The notes beneath the pieces were generated by a model. The model worked only from the letters and a program-made list of their open reading frames with translations, was not told where the DNA came from and searched no databases. DNA of 64,000 nucleotides from Pantoea alfalfae (lineage in GTDB: Bacteria; Pseudomonadota; Gammaproteobacteria; Enterobacterales; Enterobacteriaceae). The stretch lies in assembly GCF_019880205.1 (NCBI RefSeq), contig NZ_CP082292.1, positions 1,860,001 to 1,924,000 of the forward strand. The letters are read 5' to 3'. The number at the start of each line of letters is the position of its first letter. Position 1 is the first letter of the stretch. Both the position numbers and the translations under genes were made by a program. Positions 18,938 through 28,590 of this stretch are shown here, piece after piece.

Positions 18938-18951
18938 TTGATCTAAATCAA
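18938..18951 (+). promoter_or_regulatory. Putative FNR binding site upstream of ompW
   Basis: TTGATCTAAATCAA is a perfect TTGAT-N4-ATCAA palindrome, 125 bp before the ompW start. E. coli ompW is known to respond to FNR and oxygen, so activation here is likely. Confidence 0.75.
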
Positions 18952-19076
18952 TTCATTGTTTTTTAAGCAATTTATCTCAGGGGTACTGAGTGCAATTTTC
19001 TGTAAATCGCGTTAAATAATTGCCAGCAAAAAAAGCGATTCCGTTCGCGACATTAACATTAAGCAAAGGAGTGATA

Positions 19077-19709
19077 ATGAAACTGGCAAAATGCGCGATG
19101 CTGCTGGCCCTGGCCCTGCCTCAACTGGCGATGGCCCACGAAGCAGGCGACTTCTTTATGCGTGCCGGCAGCGCTACCGTCCGGCCGACTGAGGGTTCCG
19201 ATAATGTGTTAGGAATGGGCGAGTTCAGCGCCACTAATGACACACAACTCGGCCTGACCTTCACGTACATGGCAACAGACAATATTGGTGTTGAGTTACT
19301 GGCCGCCACGCCTTTCCGTCACAAAGTGGGTCTTGGCCCGACGGGTACGCTGGCTACCGTTCGCCAGTTACCGCCGACGCTGATGGCGCAGTACTATTTC
19401 TTTGACAGCAAAAGCAAAGCGCGCCCTTACGTTGGCGTGGGGATCAACTACACCACCTTTTATGATGCCGATTTCAACCAGACGGGCCGCGATGCGGGCC
19501 TGACCGATCTCAGCGTGAAGGACTCCTGGGGTGTGGCGGGTCAGGTCGGTCTGGATTATCAGATTAACCGTGACTGGATGCTGAATGCATCAGTGTGGTA
19601 CATGGATATTGATACGGAAGTGAAGTTTAAAGCAGGAGGCGAGCAGCAGAATATCAATATGCGCATCGATCCCTGGGTCTTCTTCTTCGGAGCGGGTTAC
19701 CGTTTCTGA
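19077..19709 (+). CDS. ompW: Outer-membrane protein OmpW
   Basis: An eight-stranded outer-membrane barrel that passes small hydrophobic molecules. It is 210 residues with a signal peptide ending LAMA-HEAGD. The OmpW family features are visible: DNVLG..EFSATNDTQLGLTFTY, YYF near 105, and the C-terminal barrel signal ending GAGYRF with a terminal Phe for BAM recognition. ATG 19077 follows AAAGGAGTGATA; earlier in-frame ATGs have no ribosome site. Preceded by an FNR site and followed by a strong terminator. Confidence 0.96.
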   Translation: MKLAKCAMLLALALPQLAMAHEAGDFFMRAGSATVRPTEGSDNVLGMGEFSATNDTQLGLTFTYMATDNIGVELLAATPFRHKVGLGPTGTLATVRQLPPTLMAQYYFFDSKSKARPYVGVGINYTTFYDADFNQTGRDAGLTDLSVKDSWGVAGQVGLDYQINRDWMLNASVWYMDIDTEVKFKAGGEQQNINMRIDPWVFFFGAGYRF

Positions 19710-19713
19710 TGAG

Positions 19714-19744
19714 AAAAAGGCCGCTGAATCAGCGGCCTTTTTTT
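19714..19744. terminator. Terminator of ompW
   Basis: AAAAAGGCCGCT (19714-19725) pairs with AGCGGCCTTTTT (19731-19742), with seven T residues from 19738. It sits between convergent ompW and the BON lipoprotein gene and can act in both directions. Confidence 0.92.
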
Positions 19745-19755
19745 CTGTTACGACG

Positions 19756-20070
19756 TTATTTGATCTGCATATTGTTGACGACTGACTTCACGCCCGGCAC
19801 GCTGCGCGTAACCTGAACGGCACGATTCGCCATCTGTGGTGATGAAACAAAACCGCTCAGCTGAACTTTACCTTTGAAGGTTTCTACGTTGATTTCAGTC
19901 GATTTCAGCGAGTCATCTTTCAGCAGTTCACCTTTCACTTTTGTGGTCACCACGGTGTCATCAATATAGCCACCGGTTCCCTCTTTGGTTGCGGTTGGCG
20001 CACAGGCGCTCAGTGTCAGCGCAACCACGCCCGCCAGTACAGCACCTGTCAGCAGTTTAACGAATTTCAT
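19756..20070 (-). CDS. BON-domain lipoprotein (OsmY-like)
   Basis: 104 residues. A lipoprotein signal with the lipobox LSAC places the lipidated Cys at 23, followed by one BON domain (about 38-104: DDTVVTTKVKGELLKDDSLK ... GFVSSPQMANRAVQ...GVKSVVNNM). BON domains bind phospholipid surfaces in OsmY and DolP, so an envelope-stress or membrane-surface role is plausible. It differs from DolP (two BON domains). E. coli has yciEFG in this place instead. Monocistronic. Confidence 0.88.
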   Translation of the reverse strand: MKFVKLLTGAVLAGVVALTLSACAPTATKEGTGGYIDDTVVTTKVKGELLKDDSLKSTEINVETFKGKVQLSGFVSSPQMANRAVQVTRSVPGVKSVVNNMQIK

Positions 20071-20182
20071 TGCTCTCTCTCCCTGTCACAAAATGGATGC
20101 GACGTTACCGTAACGGCGCATTGTCATTGTGGTGCAGATTTTGCAAAAAGGGCAAATAGCGGAATGAAAAAAAAGGAAACAA

Positions 20183-20212
20183 ATCATGCCTTATCGCGCG
20201 ATAAGGCATGAT
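20183..20212 (-). terminator. trp operon terminator
   Basis: A perfect 30-nt palindrome, arms ATCATGCCTTATCGC and GCGATAAGGCATGAT, begins 7 bp after the trpA stop on the minus strand. It is followed there by TTGTTTCCTTTTTTTT. Confidence 0.93.
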
Positions 20213-20219
20213 GGCAGGA

Positions 20220-21023
20220 TTAACGGCTGGCGGCCTTGAGGCGGCTGACAAAATTCTTCAGTTCACTCAGCATGACCTCAGGCTCTGCATGGTGTTTTTC
20301 AATGATTCTGACAATCGCAGATCCGGAGATAGCACCCGCTGCACCTGCAGCGATCGCTTCTTTCACCTGTTCCGGTTCTGAAATACCAAAGCCCTGCAGC
20401 GGCGGCGCGGCGTGGTATTCACGCAGCTTGTCGATCAGGTGCTGCAACGGCAGGCTGGCACGGTTTTCAGCACCGGTCACACCCGCGCGTGACAGCAGGT
20501 AGGTGTAACCCCGTCCGTGTGACGCGATCTCGCGCAGCAGCTCATCGCTGGCGTTAGGCGGACAGATAAAGATAGGTGCTATGCCATGACGCAGCGCCGC
20601 CTGACGGAAGGGTGCAGACTCTTCAACCGGCACATCCGCAACCAGCACCGAATCCACACCGGCTTCAGCACAACGGGCATAGAACGCATCCACGCCGTTG
20701 GTGAAAACCAGGTTAGCGTACATCAGCAAGCCAATCGGCAGATCCGGGTATTTACGGCGGATAGTCGCCAGCATTTCAAAACACTGGCTGGTGTTGGTAC
20801 CCGCCGCAAAGGCGCGCAGCGTGGCGTTCTGAATGGTCGGGCCATCTGCCAGCGGATCGGAGAAGGGAATACCCAGCTCCAGTGCATCCGCGCCACCTTC
20901 CACCAGCGCGTCAATCACGCGCAGTGAAAGCTCCGGAGAGGGATCGCCCAGCGTAACGAAAGGAACGAAAGCGCCTTCGTTATTCGCTGACAGCCGTGTA
21001 AACAGTTGATTGTAACGTTCCAT
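20220..21023 (-). CDS. trpA: Tryptophan synthase alpha chain
   Basis: Cleaves indole-3-glycerol phosphate to indole, which passes through the tunnel to TrpB. It is 267 residues. The catalytic residues of the family are in place: Glu49 ([17 protein letters not shown]) and Asp60. Its ATG overlaps the trpB stop by one base (TGATG), so translation is coupled. Last gene of the operon. Confidence 0.98.
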   Translation of the reverse strand: MERYNQLFTRLSANNEGAFVPFVTLGDPSPELSLRVIDALVEGGADALELGIPFSDPLADGPTIQNATLRAFAAGTNTSQCFEMLATIRRKYPDLPIGLLMYANLVFTNGVDAFYARCAEAGVDSVLVADVPVEESAPFRQAALRHGIAPIFICPPNASDELLREIASHGRGYTYLLSRAGVTGAENRASLPLQHLIDKLREYHAAPPLQGFGISEPEQVKEAIAAGAAGAISGSAIVRIIEKHHAEPEVMLSELKNFVSRLKAASR

Positions 21024-22213
21024 CAGATTTCTCCCTGCGCTGTCAGAATGTCATGAACGGTGAAAATATCTTTGTCGCCGCGGCCAGAGAGGTTGACCAC
21101 GATCAACTGCTCTTTTTCTGGTTCAGCGTGAATCATCTTCAGGGCATGCGCCAGAGCATGAGAAGACTCCAGCGCCGGAATAATCCCTTCCGCACGGCAC
21201 AGCTGTTTAAAGGCGTCCATCGCTTCATTATCGGTAATGGAGACATACTCCGCGCGACCAATGCTGTTCAGATGCGCATGCTGCGGACCCACTGACGGGA
21301 AGTCGAGGCCGGCAGAGATTGAATAAGACTCCTCAATCTGGCCATCGTGGGTCTGCATCATCGGCGATTTCATACCGAAGTAGATGCCGACGCGACCATG
21401 TTTGAGCGGTGCGCCATGCTCGCCGGTTTCAATGCCGTGACCCGCGGGCTCCACGCCGATCAGCTTCACGCTGGTCTCATCGATGAAGTCGGCAAACATC
21501 CCGATGGCATTTGAACCGCCGCCTACGCAGGCGAGGATCGCGTCAGGCAGCCGGCCTTCTCTTTCCAGAATCTGCTTTTTAGTCTCTTCACCAATCATGC
21601 GCTGGAACTCACGCACGATAGTCGGGAAGGGATGCGGACCCGCCGCGGTGCCGAGCATATAGTGTGAAGTCTCATAGCTGCCAGACCAGTCACGCAGCGC
21701 TTCGTTACAGGCATCTTTCAGCGTGGCGGAGCCGCTGTGAACCGGGATCACTTCTGCACCCATCAGACGCATACGAAACACGTTAGGAGACTGACGTTCG
21801 ACATCTTTCGCACCCATATAGATGCGGCACTTCATGCCCAGCAGCGCACAGGCCAGCGCGGAAGCGACGCCGTGCTGACCGGCACCGGTCTCGGCAATGA
21901 TTTCGTTTTTGCCCATACGTTTAGCTAACAATGCCTGACCCAGCACCTGGTTGGTCTTATGCGCGCCACCGTGTAGCAGATCTTCACGCTTAAGATAGAG
22001 GCGGGTTTTGGTGCCTTTCGTCAGATTTTTACACAGTGTCAGGGCAGTAGGACGACCGGCATAGTTCTTCAGCAGGTCGGTAAACTCGGCCTGAAACTCA
22101 GGATCTTTCTGGGCGTCGACAAACGCCTCTTCCAGCTGGCGCAGGGCTGGCATCAGGATCTGCGGAACATACATTCCGCCAAATTCGCCAAAGTAGGGAT
22201 TCAGTAACGTCAT
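21023..22213 (-). CDS. trpB: Tryptophan synthase beta chain
   Basis: PLP enzyme that condenses indole with serine. It is 396 residues (E. coli 397). The PLP lysine is K86 in [20 protein letters not shown], and the phosphate-binding GGGSNAIG loop is present. It follows trpC(F) after 45 bp with a GAAAGGAAGAGAAAA ribosome site and overlaps trpA by 1 base. Confidence 0.98.
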   Translation of the reverse strand: MTLLNPYFGEFGGMYVPQILMPALRQLEEAFVDAQKDPEFQAEFTDLLKNYAGRPTALTLCKNLTKGTKTRLYLKREDLLHGGAHKTNQVLGQALLAKRMGKNEIIAETGAGQHGVASALACALLGMKCRIYMGAKDVERQSPNVFRMRLMGAEVIPVHSGSATLKDACNEALRDWSGSYETSHYMLGTAAGPHPFPTIVREFQRMIGEETKKQILEREGRLPDAILACVGGGSNAIGMFADFIDETSVKLIGVEPAGHGIETGEHGAPLKHGRVGIYFGMKSPMMQTHDGQIEESYSISAGLDFPSVGPQHAHLNSIGRAEYVSITDNEAMDAFKQLCRAEGIIPALESSHALAHALKMIHAEPEKEQLIVVNLSGRGDKDIFTVHDILTAQGEI

Positions 22214-22258
22214 TTTTCTCTTCCTTTCTCGGGCCCGCCGTTGAGCAGGCCAGGCAAA

Positions 22259-23620
22259 TCAGTAGGCACGCAGCGTCTGAAACACCGCGGCAATTTTTCG
22301 GGCATCTTTGATGCCAGGCGCGCTTTCCACACCAGAGTTGAAGTCCAGTCCGGCACAGCCCAACTGCGCGGCTTCAACACAGTTATCCGCACTCAGGCCA
22401 CCGGCCAGCAGCACATTGTCCAATGTCTGCCCCTGTAACAGCGACCAGTCAAAACACTGTCCGGTTCCGCCATCACCATTATCAAATACATAGCGATCGA
22501 CATGTGGCCAGTCGCGCGCAGGTAATGCGCCTTCAATGCGAAGTGCTTTCCAGATTTGAATCTCTGCAGGTAAGGAAGCACGCAATTCTGCCACAAATTC
22601 CGGCGTTTCATTGCCGTGAAGCTGCACTGCTGACAGCGAAATCGCACTGGCCTGCGTGACAACGTCACTGATGGAGTGGTTGCGGAAAACCCCGACGTAA
22701 CGCAGCGGCGCGGCGGCAATCACATGTTGTGCCGCGGCGGTGTCAATCTGGCGCGGTGACCCTTCCGCGAAAATCAGACCGCCATAGATTGCACCGGCTT
22801 CATACGCAGCGCGGGCATCTTCGGCACGGGTCAGACCGCACACTTTATTGCTACCCAACGTAACCCGACGTACCGCACCGGTCAGGTCAGCTTCTTCCAT
22901 CAGGGCAGACCCAATCAGGAAGCCGTTGGCAAAGTGGCTCAGCTCACGAATATCTGCGTAGCTGTTTATGCCTGATTCGCTGATTACGGTGACGCCGTGT
23001 GACAGGCGTGGCGCCAGCTGACGAGTGCGGTTGAGATCGATAGAGAGATCGCGCAGGTCGCGATTGTTAATTCCCACGACTTTTGCCTGCAGCGCGATAG
23101 CCCGCTCCAGTTCCTCTTCATTACTCACTTCCGTCAGGATGCCCATTTTCAGGCTGTGCGCTACGGCGGCCAGCTGACGATATTGCTCATCATCCAGCAC
23201 CGACAGCATCAGCAGGATCGCATCCGCCTGGTAATAGCGGGCCAGATAGATCTGATAAGGGTCGATAATAAAATCTTTGCACAGCACCGGCTGGGTGATG
23301 GCGGCGCTGACAATCGGCAGAAAGGCGAAGTCACCCTGAAAATATTTCTCATCGGTCAGCACGGACACCGCAGAAGCATAGTGGCGGTAAACCCCGGCTA
23401 TGGCGGCCGGATCGAAATCCTCGCGAATCACACCTTTTGAGGGCGACGCCTTTTTACATTCCAGGATAAACGCAGTTCTTGCACCCTGCAGCGCGTCATA
23501 GAAATGACGGCTGGCAGGTTCAATGCTGTTCTGAAAGGTGGAGAGAGGCTGCTGCTGCTGACGGGCTTCCACCCAAATCGCTTTGTCCTGAACAATTTTT
23601 TCTAACACGGTGCCTTTCAT
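22259..23620 (-). CDS. trpC: Bifunctional indole-3-glycerol phosphate synthase / phosphoribosylanthranilate isomerase
   Basis: A TrpC-TrpF fusion of 453 residues, the enterobacterial arrangement (also named trpCF). The N-terminal IGPS half carries ECKKASPSKG and KDFIIDPYQIYLARYYQAD. The C-terminal PRAI half, from about 258, starts NKVCGLTRAEDARAAYEAGA and ends near GLDFNSGVESAPGIKD. It follows trpD with only 2 bp between them. Confidence 0.98.
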   Translation of the reverse strand: MKGTVLEKIVQDKAIWVEARQQQQPLSTFQNSIEPASRHFYDALQGARTAFILECKKASPSKGVIREDFDPAAIAGVYRHYASAVSVLTDEKYFQGDFAFLPIVSAAITQPVLCKDFIIDPYQIYLARYYQADAILLMLSVLDDEQYRQLAAVAHSLKMGILTEVSNEEELERAIALQAKVVGINNRDLRDLSIDLNRTRQLAPRLSHGVTVISESGINSYADIRELSHFANGFLIGSALMEEADLTGAVRRVTLGSNKVCGLTRAEDARAAYEAGAIYGGLIFAEGSPRQIDTAAAQHVIAAAPLRYVGVFRNHSISDVVTQASAISLSAVQLHGNETPEFVAELRASLPAEIQIWKALRIEGALPARDWPHVDRYVFDNGDGGTGQCFDWSLLQGQTLDNVLLAGGLSADNCVEAAQLGCAGLDFNSGVESAPGIKDARKIAAVFQTLRAY

Positions 23621-23622
23621 GA

Positions 23623-24621
23623 TTATCCTCTTGCTGCCAGTGCGACAACACGCTCATAAGCCTGTCCGCTGCGGATGGCGTTAAGCGCCTGCTGTGCGTT
23701 TTCACGCAGATCTTCCTGACCGAATACTTTAAGCAACATCGCCACGTTGACGGCGACCGCCTCCTCATGGGCCTGCTGGCCATTACCCTGGAGTAAAGCC
23801 GTCAGAATGTCACGATTTTCTTCCGGCGTGCCGCCCGCCAGCGCCTCTTTGGGATGGAAGCCAAAACCAAAGTCTTCCGGCGAGAGCTGATAGCGGGTAA
23901 TTTCCCCTTCACGCAGCTCAGCCACATGGGTCACATCGTGCAGCGCCACTTCATCCATGCCGCCACCGTGAACCACCGCGGCGCGCTGATAACCCAGTAC
24001 TTTCAGGGTCTGCGCAATCGGCAGCACCAGTTCCGGGCTGTAGACGCCAATCACCGCCAGTGGCGGGCGCGCCGGGTTGATTAATGGGCCTAACACGTTG
24101 AACAGCGTGCGGGTCTTCAGCTGCTGGCGCACTGGCATCGCGTGGCGAAAGCCAGTGTGATACTGCGGCGCAAACAGGAAGCAGACGTTAAGGTCGTCCA
24201 GCGCCTGACGCGCCCGGTCAGCGGGCATATCAAGGTTGATTCCAAAGGCGGCCAGCAGGTCAGACGAGCCCGATTTACTGGAGACGCTGCGGTTGCCGTG
24301 CTTCGCCACTTTCAGACCGCAGGTTGCGGCAACAAAGGCGCTGGCCGTGGAGATATTAATGCTGTTACTGCCATCGCCGCCGGTGCCGACGATGTCGGCA
24401 AACGCGTATTCCGGGCGGGGAAACGGTTTAGCATCTTCCAGCAGCGCCGTCGCGGCTCCGGCGATCTCTTCCGGTGTTTCACCGCGTACTTTCATGGCGA
24501 TCAGCGCGGCAGCGAGCTGCGTTGGCTCCAGCTGTCCGGTAATAATGGCGCTGAATAGCTGATGACTCTCCGCCTGATTCAGCGTCTGCGCCTGGTAAAG
24601 TTTTTCCAGTGTCTGTTGCAT
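23623..24621 (-). CDS. trpD: Anthranilate phosphoribosyltransferase (stand-alone)
   Basis: Transfers the phosphoribosyl group to anthranilate. It is a separate 332-residue protein, whereas in E. coli it is fused to TrpG. The PRPP-binding [14 protein letters not shown] and the [15 protein letters not shown] segment are present. It starts 14 bp after trpG, with its own AGGGAGAATAATA ribosome site. The split form is usual in Serratia, Erwinia and Pantoea. Confidence 0.97.
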   Translation of the reverse strand: MQQTLEKLYQAQTLNQAESHQLFSAIITGQLEPTQLAAALIAMKVRGETPEEIAGAATALLEDAKPFPRPEYAFADIVGTGGDGSNSINISTASAFVAATCGLKVAKHGNRSVSSKSGSSDLLAAFGINLDMPADRARQALDDLNVCFLFAPQYHTGFRHAMPVRQQLKTRTLFNVLGPLINPARPPLAVIGVYSPELVLPIAQTLKVLGYQRAAVVHGGGMDEVALHDVTHVAELREGEITRYQLSPEDFGFGFHPKEALAGGTPEENRDILTALLQGNGQQAHEEAVAVNVAMLLKVFGQEDLRENAQQALNAIRSGQAYERVVALAARG

Positions 24622-24635
24622 TATTATTCTCCCTG

Positions 24636-25217
24636 TTACTTTGCCAGCGCCCAGGCCAGCGTCTGCTCAAGCAGGCGCGCGCCCTGAGAAGTCAAAATCG
24701 ATTCAGGATGGAACTGAAACCCGCAGACGCGATCGGTTTCATGACGAACCGCCATCACCATCCCGTTAAAGCTGGCGTTGACTGTCAGCTCATCCGGCGT
24801 GTTGCTGCCCACCAGCGAGTGATAGCGCGCCACCGGCAGTGGATTACTCAGGCCGGCAAACATCGCCTCGTCGTCATGGACGATAGACGAGGCTTTGCCG
24901 TGCAGGATTTCGCCCGCCTGGCCTACATGGCCGCCATAGGCTTCCACAATCGCCTGATGGCCCAGGCAGATGCCGATAATCGGCAGACGTCCACGCAGCA
25001 CCCGCAGCAGTTCCGGCATACAACCGGCATCTTTTGGTGCGCCGGGACCCGGTGACAGCATCAGCACCGGATCTTCCATCCGCTCCAGCTGTGCAATTAG
25101 CAGTTCAGCGGGCAGGTTGTTGCGGTAGATCACCACGTTGTGACCAAAGGTCCGCAGCTGATCAACCAGGTTATAGGTAAAAGAGTCGATGTTATCGAGC
25201 AGCAGAATATCGGCCAT
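24636..25217 (-). CDS. trpG: Anthranilate synthase glutamine amidotransferase component (stand-alone)
   Basis: Supplies ammonia from glutamine to TrpE. It is 193 residues. The class-I amidotransferase triad is visible: Cys84 (GICLGHQAI), His170 and Glu172 (FHPESILT). It is not fused to TrpD. Its start overlaps the trpE stop by one base (TGATG), consistent with equal production of the two subunits of one enzyme. Confidence 0.97.
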   Translation of the reverse strand: MADILLLDNIDSFTYNLVDQLRTFGHNVVIYRNNLPAELLIAQLERMEDPVLMLSPGPGAPKDAGCMPELLRVLRGRLPIIGICLGHQAIVEAYGGHVGQAGEILHGKASSIVHDDEAMFAGLSNPLPVARYHSLVGSNTPDELTVNASFNGMVMAVRHETDRVCGFQFHPESILTSQGARLLEQTLAWALAK

Positions 25218-26782
25218 CAGAAGATCTCCTTGCAGTGATGGGCAGTCGCGATAGCGCGCAGAACGGCACGGGCTTTATTGCGGCTTTCATCCGCTTCAGC
25301 CTGCGGATTCGAATCCAGCACCACACCAGCGCCCGCCTGAACAGTGGCGACGCCATCTTCGACATAGGCCGAACGAATAACGATGCAGGTGTCGAGATCC
25401 CCCTGCGCGGTGAAGTAGCCCACCGCGCCACCATAGCTGCCGCGACGGGTGCGTTCAGCACCGGCAATCAGTTGCATCGCGCGAACTTTTGGCGCACCGC
25501 TCAGCGTGCCCATGTTCATACAGGCGCGATAGGCGTGCAGCACGTCGAGGTCGGCGCGCAGCGTGCCGACGACGCGGGAAACCAGATGCATCACGAACGA
25601 GTAGCGATCAACTTTGGTCAGGTCAGCCACGTAGCGGCTGCCTGGCACGCAGATGCGCGCCAGATCGTTACGCGCCAGATCCACCAGCATCAGATGTTCA
25701 GCCAGCTCTTTATGGTCGGTGCGCATCTCCAGCTCAATGCGGCTGTCAAGATCGCGGTCCAGTGAGCCATCGGCATGGCGACCACGTGGACGGGTACCGG
25801 CAATGGGGTAGATCTCGATCTGACGAGAGGTCGCGTCATACTTCAGCGAGCTTTCCGGCGATGCGCCAAACAGGGAGAAATCCTGATCCTGCATAAAGAA
25901 CATATACGGGCTTGGATTGCTGTTTTTCAGCGTGTCATAGGCGGCCAGCGGTGACGGGCACGGCAGTGAGAAGCGGCGTGATGGCACGACCTGGAAAATT
26001 TCACCGATGCGAATCGCCTGCTGCATGGTGCGAACCACATCACAATACTCTTCATCGCTCTGGCTGGTGGTCAGCGTCATCTGTTCGACCTTTTGTACCG
26101 GCAGCGCAGGTGCTGGCTGCAGCATCTGGCCGTGCAGTTGCTCAATACGGCGTTGCAGACGCTGGAACTCGCTGGTGGACGGGCAGAACAGGCTGGCCTG
26201 CAGACGCGCACTGCGGGTCTGGTGATCGATCACCAGTAACGTCTCTGCCAGGTAGAAACAGTAGTCGGGGCAGCGTTGCTGATTATCCAGTTCCGGCAGG
26301 GTTTCAAAACCAGCCACCAGGTCATAGGCAAACAGGCCACCCAGCAGCACGGCTTCGCGCTCGTCGGCAGAGGCGTTAACCAGCTGTGGAATCAGACGCA
26401 GTGCATCAAACACCGAGAGTGCTTTGAGACGGGAATCTTCGTCCTGATGCGGATCGGTGCTCTGCGGAAAAGTCAGCTCACGTCCATCGGGACGGACCTG
26501 ATTGCTGACGGAAGCGGGCAGGGCCTCATCCAGCAGCGGCAGCACGGCACGGCCATTTTCTGACAGCGCCTGAACGATAACCGTATTACCCATGGCGCTG
26601 ATACGCAGCGCGCTGTCGACAATCAGCAGACTTTTTAAATTACGCTTGCTGTCGATATCCGCAGATTCGAGCAGCAGGGTTGCCGGACGTGCGCCGCACA
26701 GCTGGTGAAACACTGCGGCCGGATCTTCGCGATAAGGCGCGGTGCCGGTAATCAACTTCACTGTAGGTTTCGCATTTGGCAT
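25217..26782 (-). CDS. trpE: Anthranilate synthase component I
   Basis: Converts chorismate to anthranilate using ammonia from TrpG. It is 521 residues (E. coli 520). The tryptophan feedback element [20 protein letters not shown] is intact near residue 35, so allosteric inhibition is expected. The chorismate-binding C-terminal domain contains [14 protein letters not shown] and the [11 protein letters not shown] block. First structural gene after the leader and attenuator. Confidence 0.98.
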   Translation of the reverse strand: MPNAKPTVKLITGTAPYREDPAAVFHQLCGARPATLLLESADIDSKRNLKSLLIVDSALRISAMGNTVIVQALSENGRAVLPLLDEALPASVSNQVRPDGRELTFPQSTDPHQDEDSRLKALSVFDALRLIPQLVNASADEREAVLLGGLFAYDLVAGFETLPELDNQQRCPDYCFYLAETLLVIDHQTRSARLQASLFCPSTSEFQRLQRRIEQLHGQMLQPAPALPVQKVEQMTLTTSQSDEEYCDVVRTMQQAIRIGEIFQVVPSRRFSLPCPSPLAAYDTLKNSNPSPYMFFMQDQDFSLFGASPESSLKYDATSRQIEIYPIAGTRPRGRHADGSLDRDLDSRIELEMRTDHKELAEHLMLVDLARNDLARICVPGSRYVADLTKVDRYSFVMHLVSRVVGTLRADLDVLHAYRACMNMGTLSGAPKVRAMQLIAGAERTRRGSYGGAVGYFTAQGDLDTCIVIRSAYVEDGVATVQAGAGVVLDSNPQAEADESRNKARAVLRAIATAHHCKEIF

Positions 26783-26805
26783 GATGATTTCTCTGAATTT
26801 CGCTC

Positions 26806-26832
26806 AAAAAAAAGCCCGCTCGGTGGCGGGCT
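26806..26832 (-). terminator. trp attenuator (3:4 terminator hairpin)
   Basis: On the minus strand, AGCCCGC pairs with GCGGGCT (26813-26832) and is followed by eight T residues (26813-26806). It lies between the trpL stop and trpE. Upstream ACGGGC inside the leader can pair with its 5' arm (GCCCGC) as the anti-terminator. This is the same architecture as in E. coli. Confidence 0.93.
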
Positions 26833-26850
26833 TAGGTATTAGCACAGCGT

Positions 26851-26931
26851 TTACGCAAAGTGTGCACGATCCTGTCGCCCGTTTTCGGGAACATTGCGCC
26901 AACCGTTTAAATGCGTGATTACAACAGCCAT
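26851..26931 (-). CDS. trpL: trp operon leader peptide, 26 aa with a single Trp codon
   Basis: Open frame from ATG 26929-26931 to TAA 26851-26853, beginning MAVVITHLNGWRN. The segment GGT TGG CGC aligns with the E. coli GGT TGG TGG CGC, but here only one TGG is present (26899-26901, codon 11). The surrounding order matches E. coli: promoter, operator, a GGGTAT-type ribosome site, peptide, attenuator. The peptide also runs 15 residues past the Trp codon, against 3 in E. coli. Ribosome stalling at codon 11 should govern termination. One control codon may give weaker or more easily relieved attenuation. Confidence 0.85.
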   Translation of the reverse strand: MAVVITHLNGWRNVPENGRQDRAHFA

Positions 26932-26955
26932 GATTGAATACCCGTTACGTGTGAA

Positions 26956-26994
26956 CTTGTGTACTAGTTAACGGGTTCATGGCGTAAATGTCAA
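26956..26994 (-). promoter_or_regulatory. trp promoter with TrpR operator
   Basis: On the minus strand, TTGACA (26994-26989), 17 bp, TTAACT (26971-26966). The operator half GTTAACTAGTACACAAGTTC matches E. coli almost base for base. The left half, which in E. coli is GAACTA, reads GAACCC here, so the dyad is imperfect. TrpR repression is expected, perhaps weakened. Confidence 0.85.
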
Positions 26995-27060
26995 TACACT
27001 TTTTCACTGACCGTGAAAATCGTTATCATGCTGGCCGGTTTAGTTTTAGCAGGAGTTCTC

Positions 27061-27945
27061 TTGAGCGATATCGCCCGTTTCCCGGTTTATGATTTACACA
27101 GCCACACGCGCGCCTCCGATGGCTTACTGACGCCAGCCGCGCTGGTGCAGCGAGCCGTTGAGATGCGCGTGGGCGTACTGGCGATCACCGATCACGACAG
27201 CGTTGCAGGGGTAGAGGAAGCGCAGCAAACGGCACGCGACCACGATTTACCAATAAAAGTGCTGCCCGGGGCAGAGATCTCCACGCTGTGGGAGAACCAT
27301 GAGATTCACATCGTCGGCCTGAACATTGATATTCACCATCCGGCGATGGTGACCTTTCTGGCCGGACAACATGACTGCCGCCGGACGCGGGCGCAAGAGA
27401 TTGGTGAGCGACTCGCGAAGGCACGTATCCCGGATGCGCTGGCGGGTGCGATGCGTCTGGCTGATGGCGGCGTCATTACCCGTGGTCACTTTGCCCGCTT
27501 CCTGATTGAGCAGGGCAAAGCGGACAATATGGTACAGGTATTCAAAAATTATCTGGCGCGTGGCAAAACCGGCTACGTGCCGCCACAATGGTGTACAATT
27601 AAACAAGCCATTGATGCGATTCATCATTCTGGTGGGTGTGCCGTGCTGGCGCATCCTGGCCGATATGGCTTATCGGCGAAGTGGCTCAAACGGCTGGTCG
27701 CCCATTTCCGCGAGGCGGGCGGCGATGCGATGGAAGTCGCGCAGTGCCAGCAGCCACCCAATGAGCGTACAACGCTGGCACAATATGCCAGAGATAATGC
27801 ACTGGCCGCATCACAAGGTTCTGATTTTCATCAACCCTGCCCGTGGATTGAACTGGGTCGTAAACTCTGGCTGCCCGCAGCGGTTGAGCCGGTCTGGGAA
27901 CGCTTCCCGGATCTCGCGCCCGGCCTGACAATCACGGAAAGGTGA
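27061..27945 (+). CDS. rnm: RNase AM (YciV/TrpH), PHP-family 5'-3' exonuclease
   Basis: A PHP-domain metallo-enzyme of 294 residues. The E. coli homologue trims 5' ends of rRNAs and degrades short oligonucleotides or 3',5'-bisphosphates. The metal-binding motifs are clear: DLHSHTRASDG near residue 10, ITDHDS, PGAEIS, HIVGLNID, AVLAHPGRYG and QGSDFHQPC. I chose TTG 27061 because GCAGGAG stands 5 bases upstream and E. coli starts similarly; an in-frame GTG at 27013 would add a false membrane-like segment. Divergent from trp; yciO follows 12 bp later. Confidence 0.93.
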   Translation: MSDIARFPVYDLHSHTRASDGLLTPAALVQRAVEMRVGVLAITDHDSVAGVEEAQQTARDHDLPIKVLPGAEISTLWENHEIHIVGLNIDIHHPAMVTFLAGQHDCRRTRAQEIGERLAKARIPDALAGAMRLADGGVITRGHFARFLIEQGKADNMVQVFKNYLARGKTGYVPPQWCTIKQAIDAIHHSGGCAVLAHPGRYGLSAKWLKRLVAHFREAGGDAMEVAQCQQPPNERTTLAQYARDNALAASQGSDFHQPCPWIELGRKLWLPAAVEPVWERFPDLAPGLTITER

Positions 27946-27957
27946 CACGAGGTTTCT

Positions 27958-28578
27958 ATGAGTCAATTGTTTCACATTCATCCGGACAATCCCCAGCCAC
28001 GGCTGATTAACCAGGCGGTCGACTACCTGAACAAAGGCAGCGTCATTGTCTATCCCACCGATTCCGGCTATGCGCTGGGCTGTCGGCTGGAAGAGAAGGG
28101 CGCGATGGAGCGGATTTGCCGTATCCGTCAGCTCGACGGGCACCACAACTTCACCCTGATGTGCCGGGATCTCTCTGAGCTGTCGGTTTATTCGCAGGTG
28201 GGTAACTCGGCTTTTCGTCTGCTGAAAAACAATACGCCCGGCAACTACACCTTTATTCTCAAGGCGACCAAAGAAGTGCCGCGTCGCCTGATGAATGAAA
28301 AGCGTAAGACCATTGGTCTGCGCGTGCCCTCCAATCCGGTAGCGCTGGCGCTGCTGGAAGCGCTGAATCAGCCGATGATGTCGACCTCATTGATTCTGCC
28401 AGGCAACGATTTTACCGAGTCAGACCCGGAAGAGATCCAGCACAGCATTGGTAAGCTGGTCGATCTGATCATCGACGGTGGTACGCTGGGTCAGCAGCCG
28501 ACCACGGTGGTCGATCTGACCACCGATTCGCCGGAAATCGTGCGTGAAGGCGTGGGCGATACCCGCCCGTTCCTGTAA
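27958..28578 (+). CDS. yciO: YciO, Sua5/YrdC-family protein
   Basis: 206 residues of the TsaC/Sua5/YrdC fold (E. coli YciO also 206). Relatives make threonylcarbamoyl-AMP for tRNA t6A. YciO itself does not replace TsaC in E. coli, so its own substrate remains unclear. Motifs: SVIVYPTDSGYALGC, KNNTPGNYTFILKATKEVPR, and PSNPVALALLEAL. Directly downstream of rnm, probably co-transcribed. Confidence 0.95.
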   Translation: MSQLFHIHPDNPQPRLINQAVDYLNKGSVIVYPTDSGYALGCRLEEKGAMERICRIRQLDGHHNFTLMCRDLSELSVYSQVGNSAFRLLKNNTPGNYTFILKATKEVPRRLMNEKRKTIGLRVPSNPVALALLEALNQPMMSTSLILPGNDFTESDPEEIQHSIGKLVDLIIDGGTLGQQPTTVVDLTTDSPEIVREGVGDTRPFL

Positions 28579-28590
28579 TTACGTCGGGCT

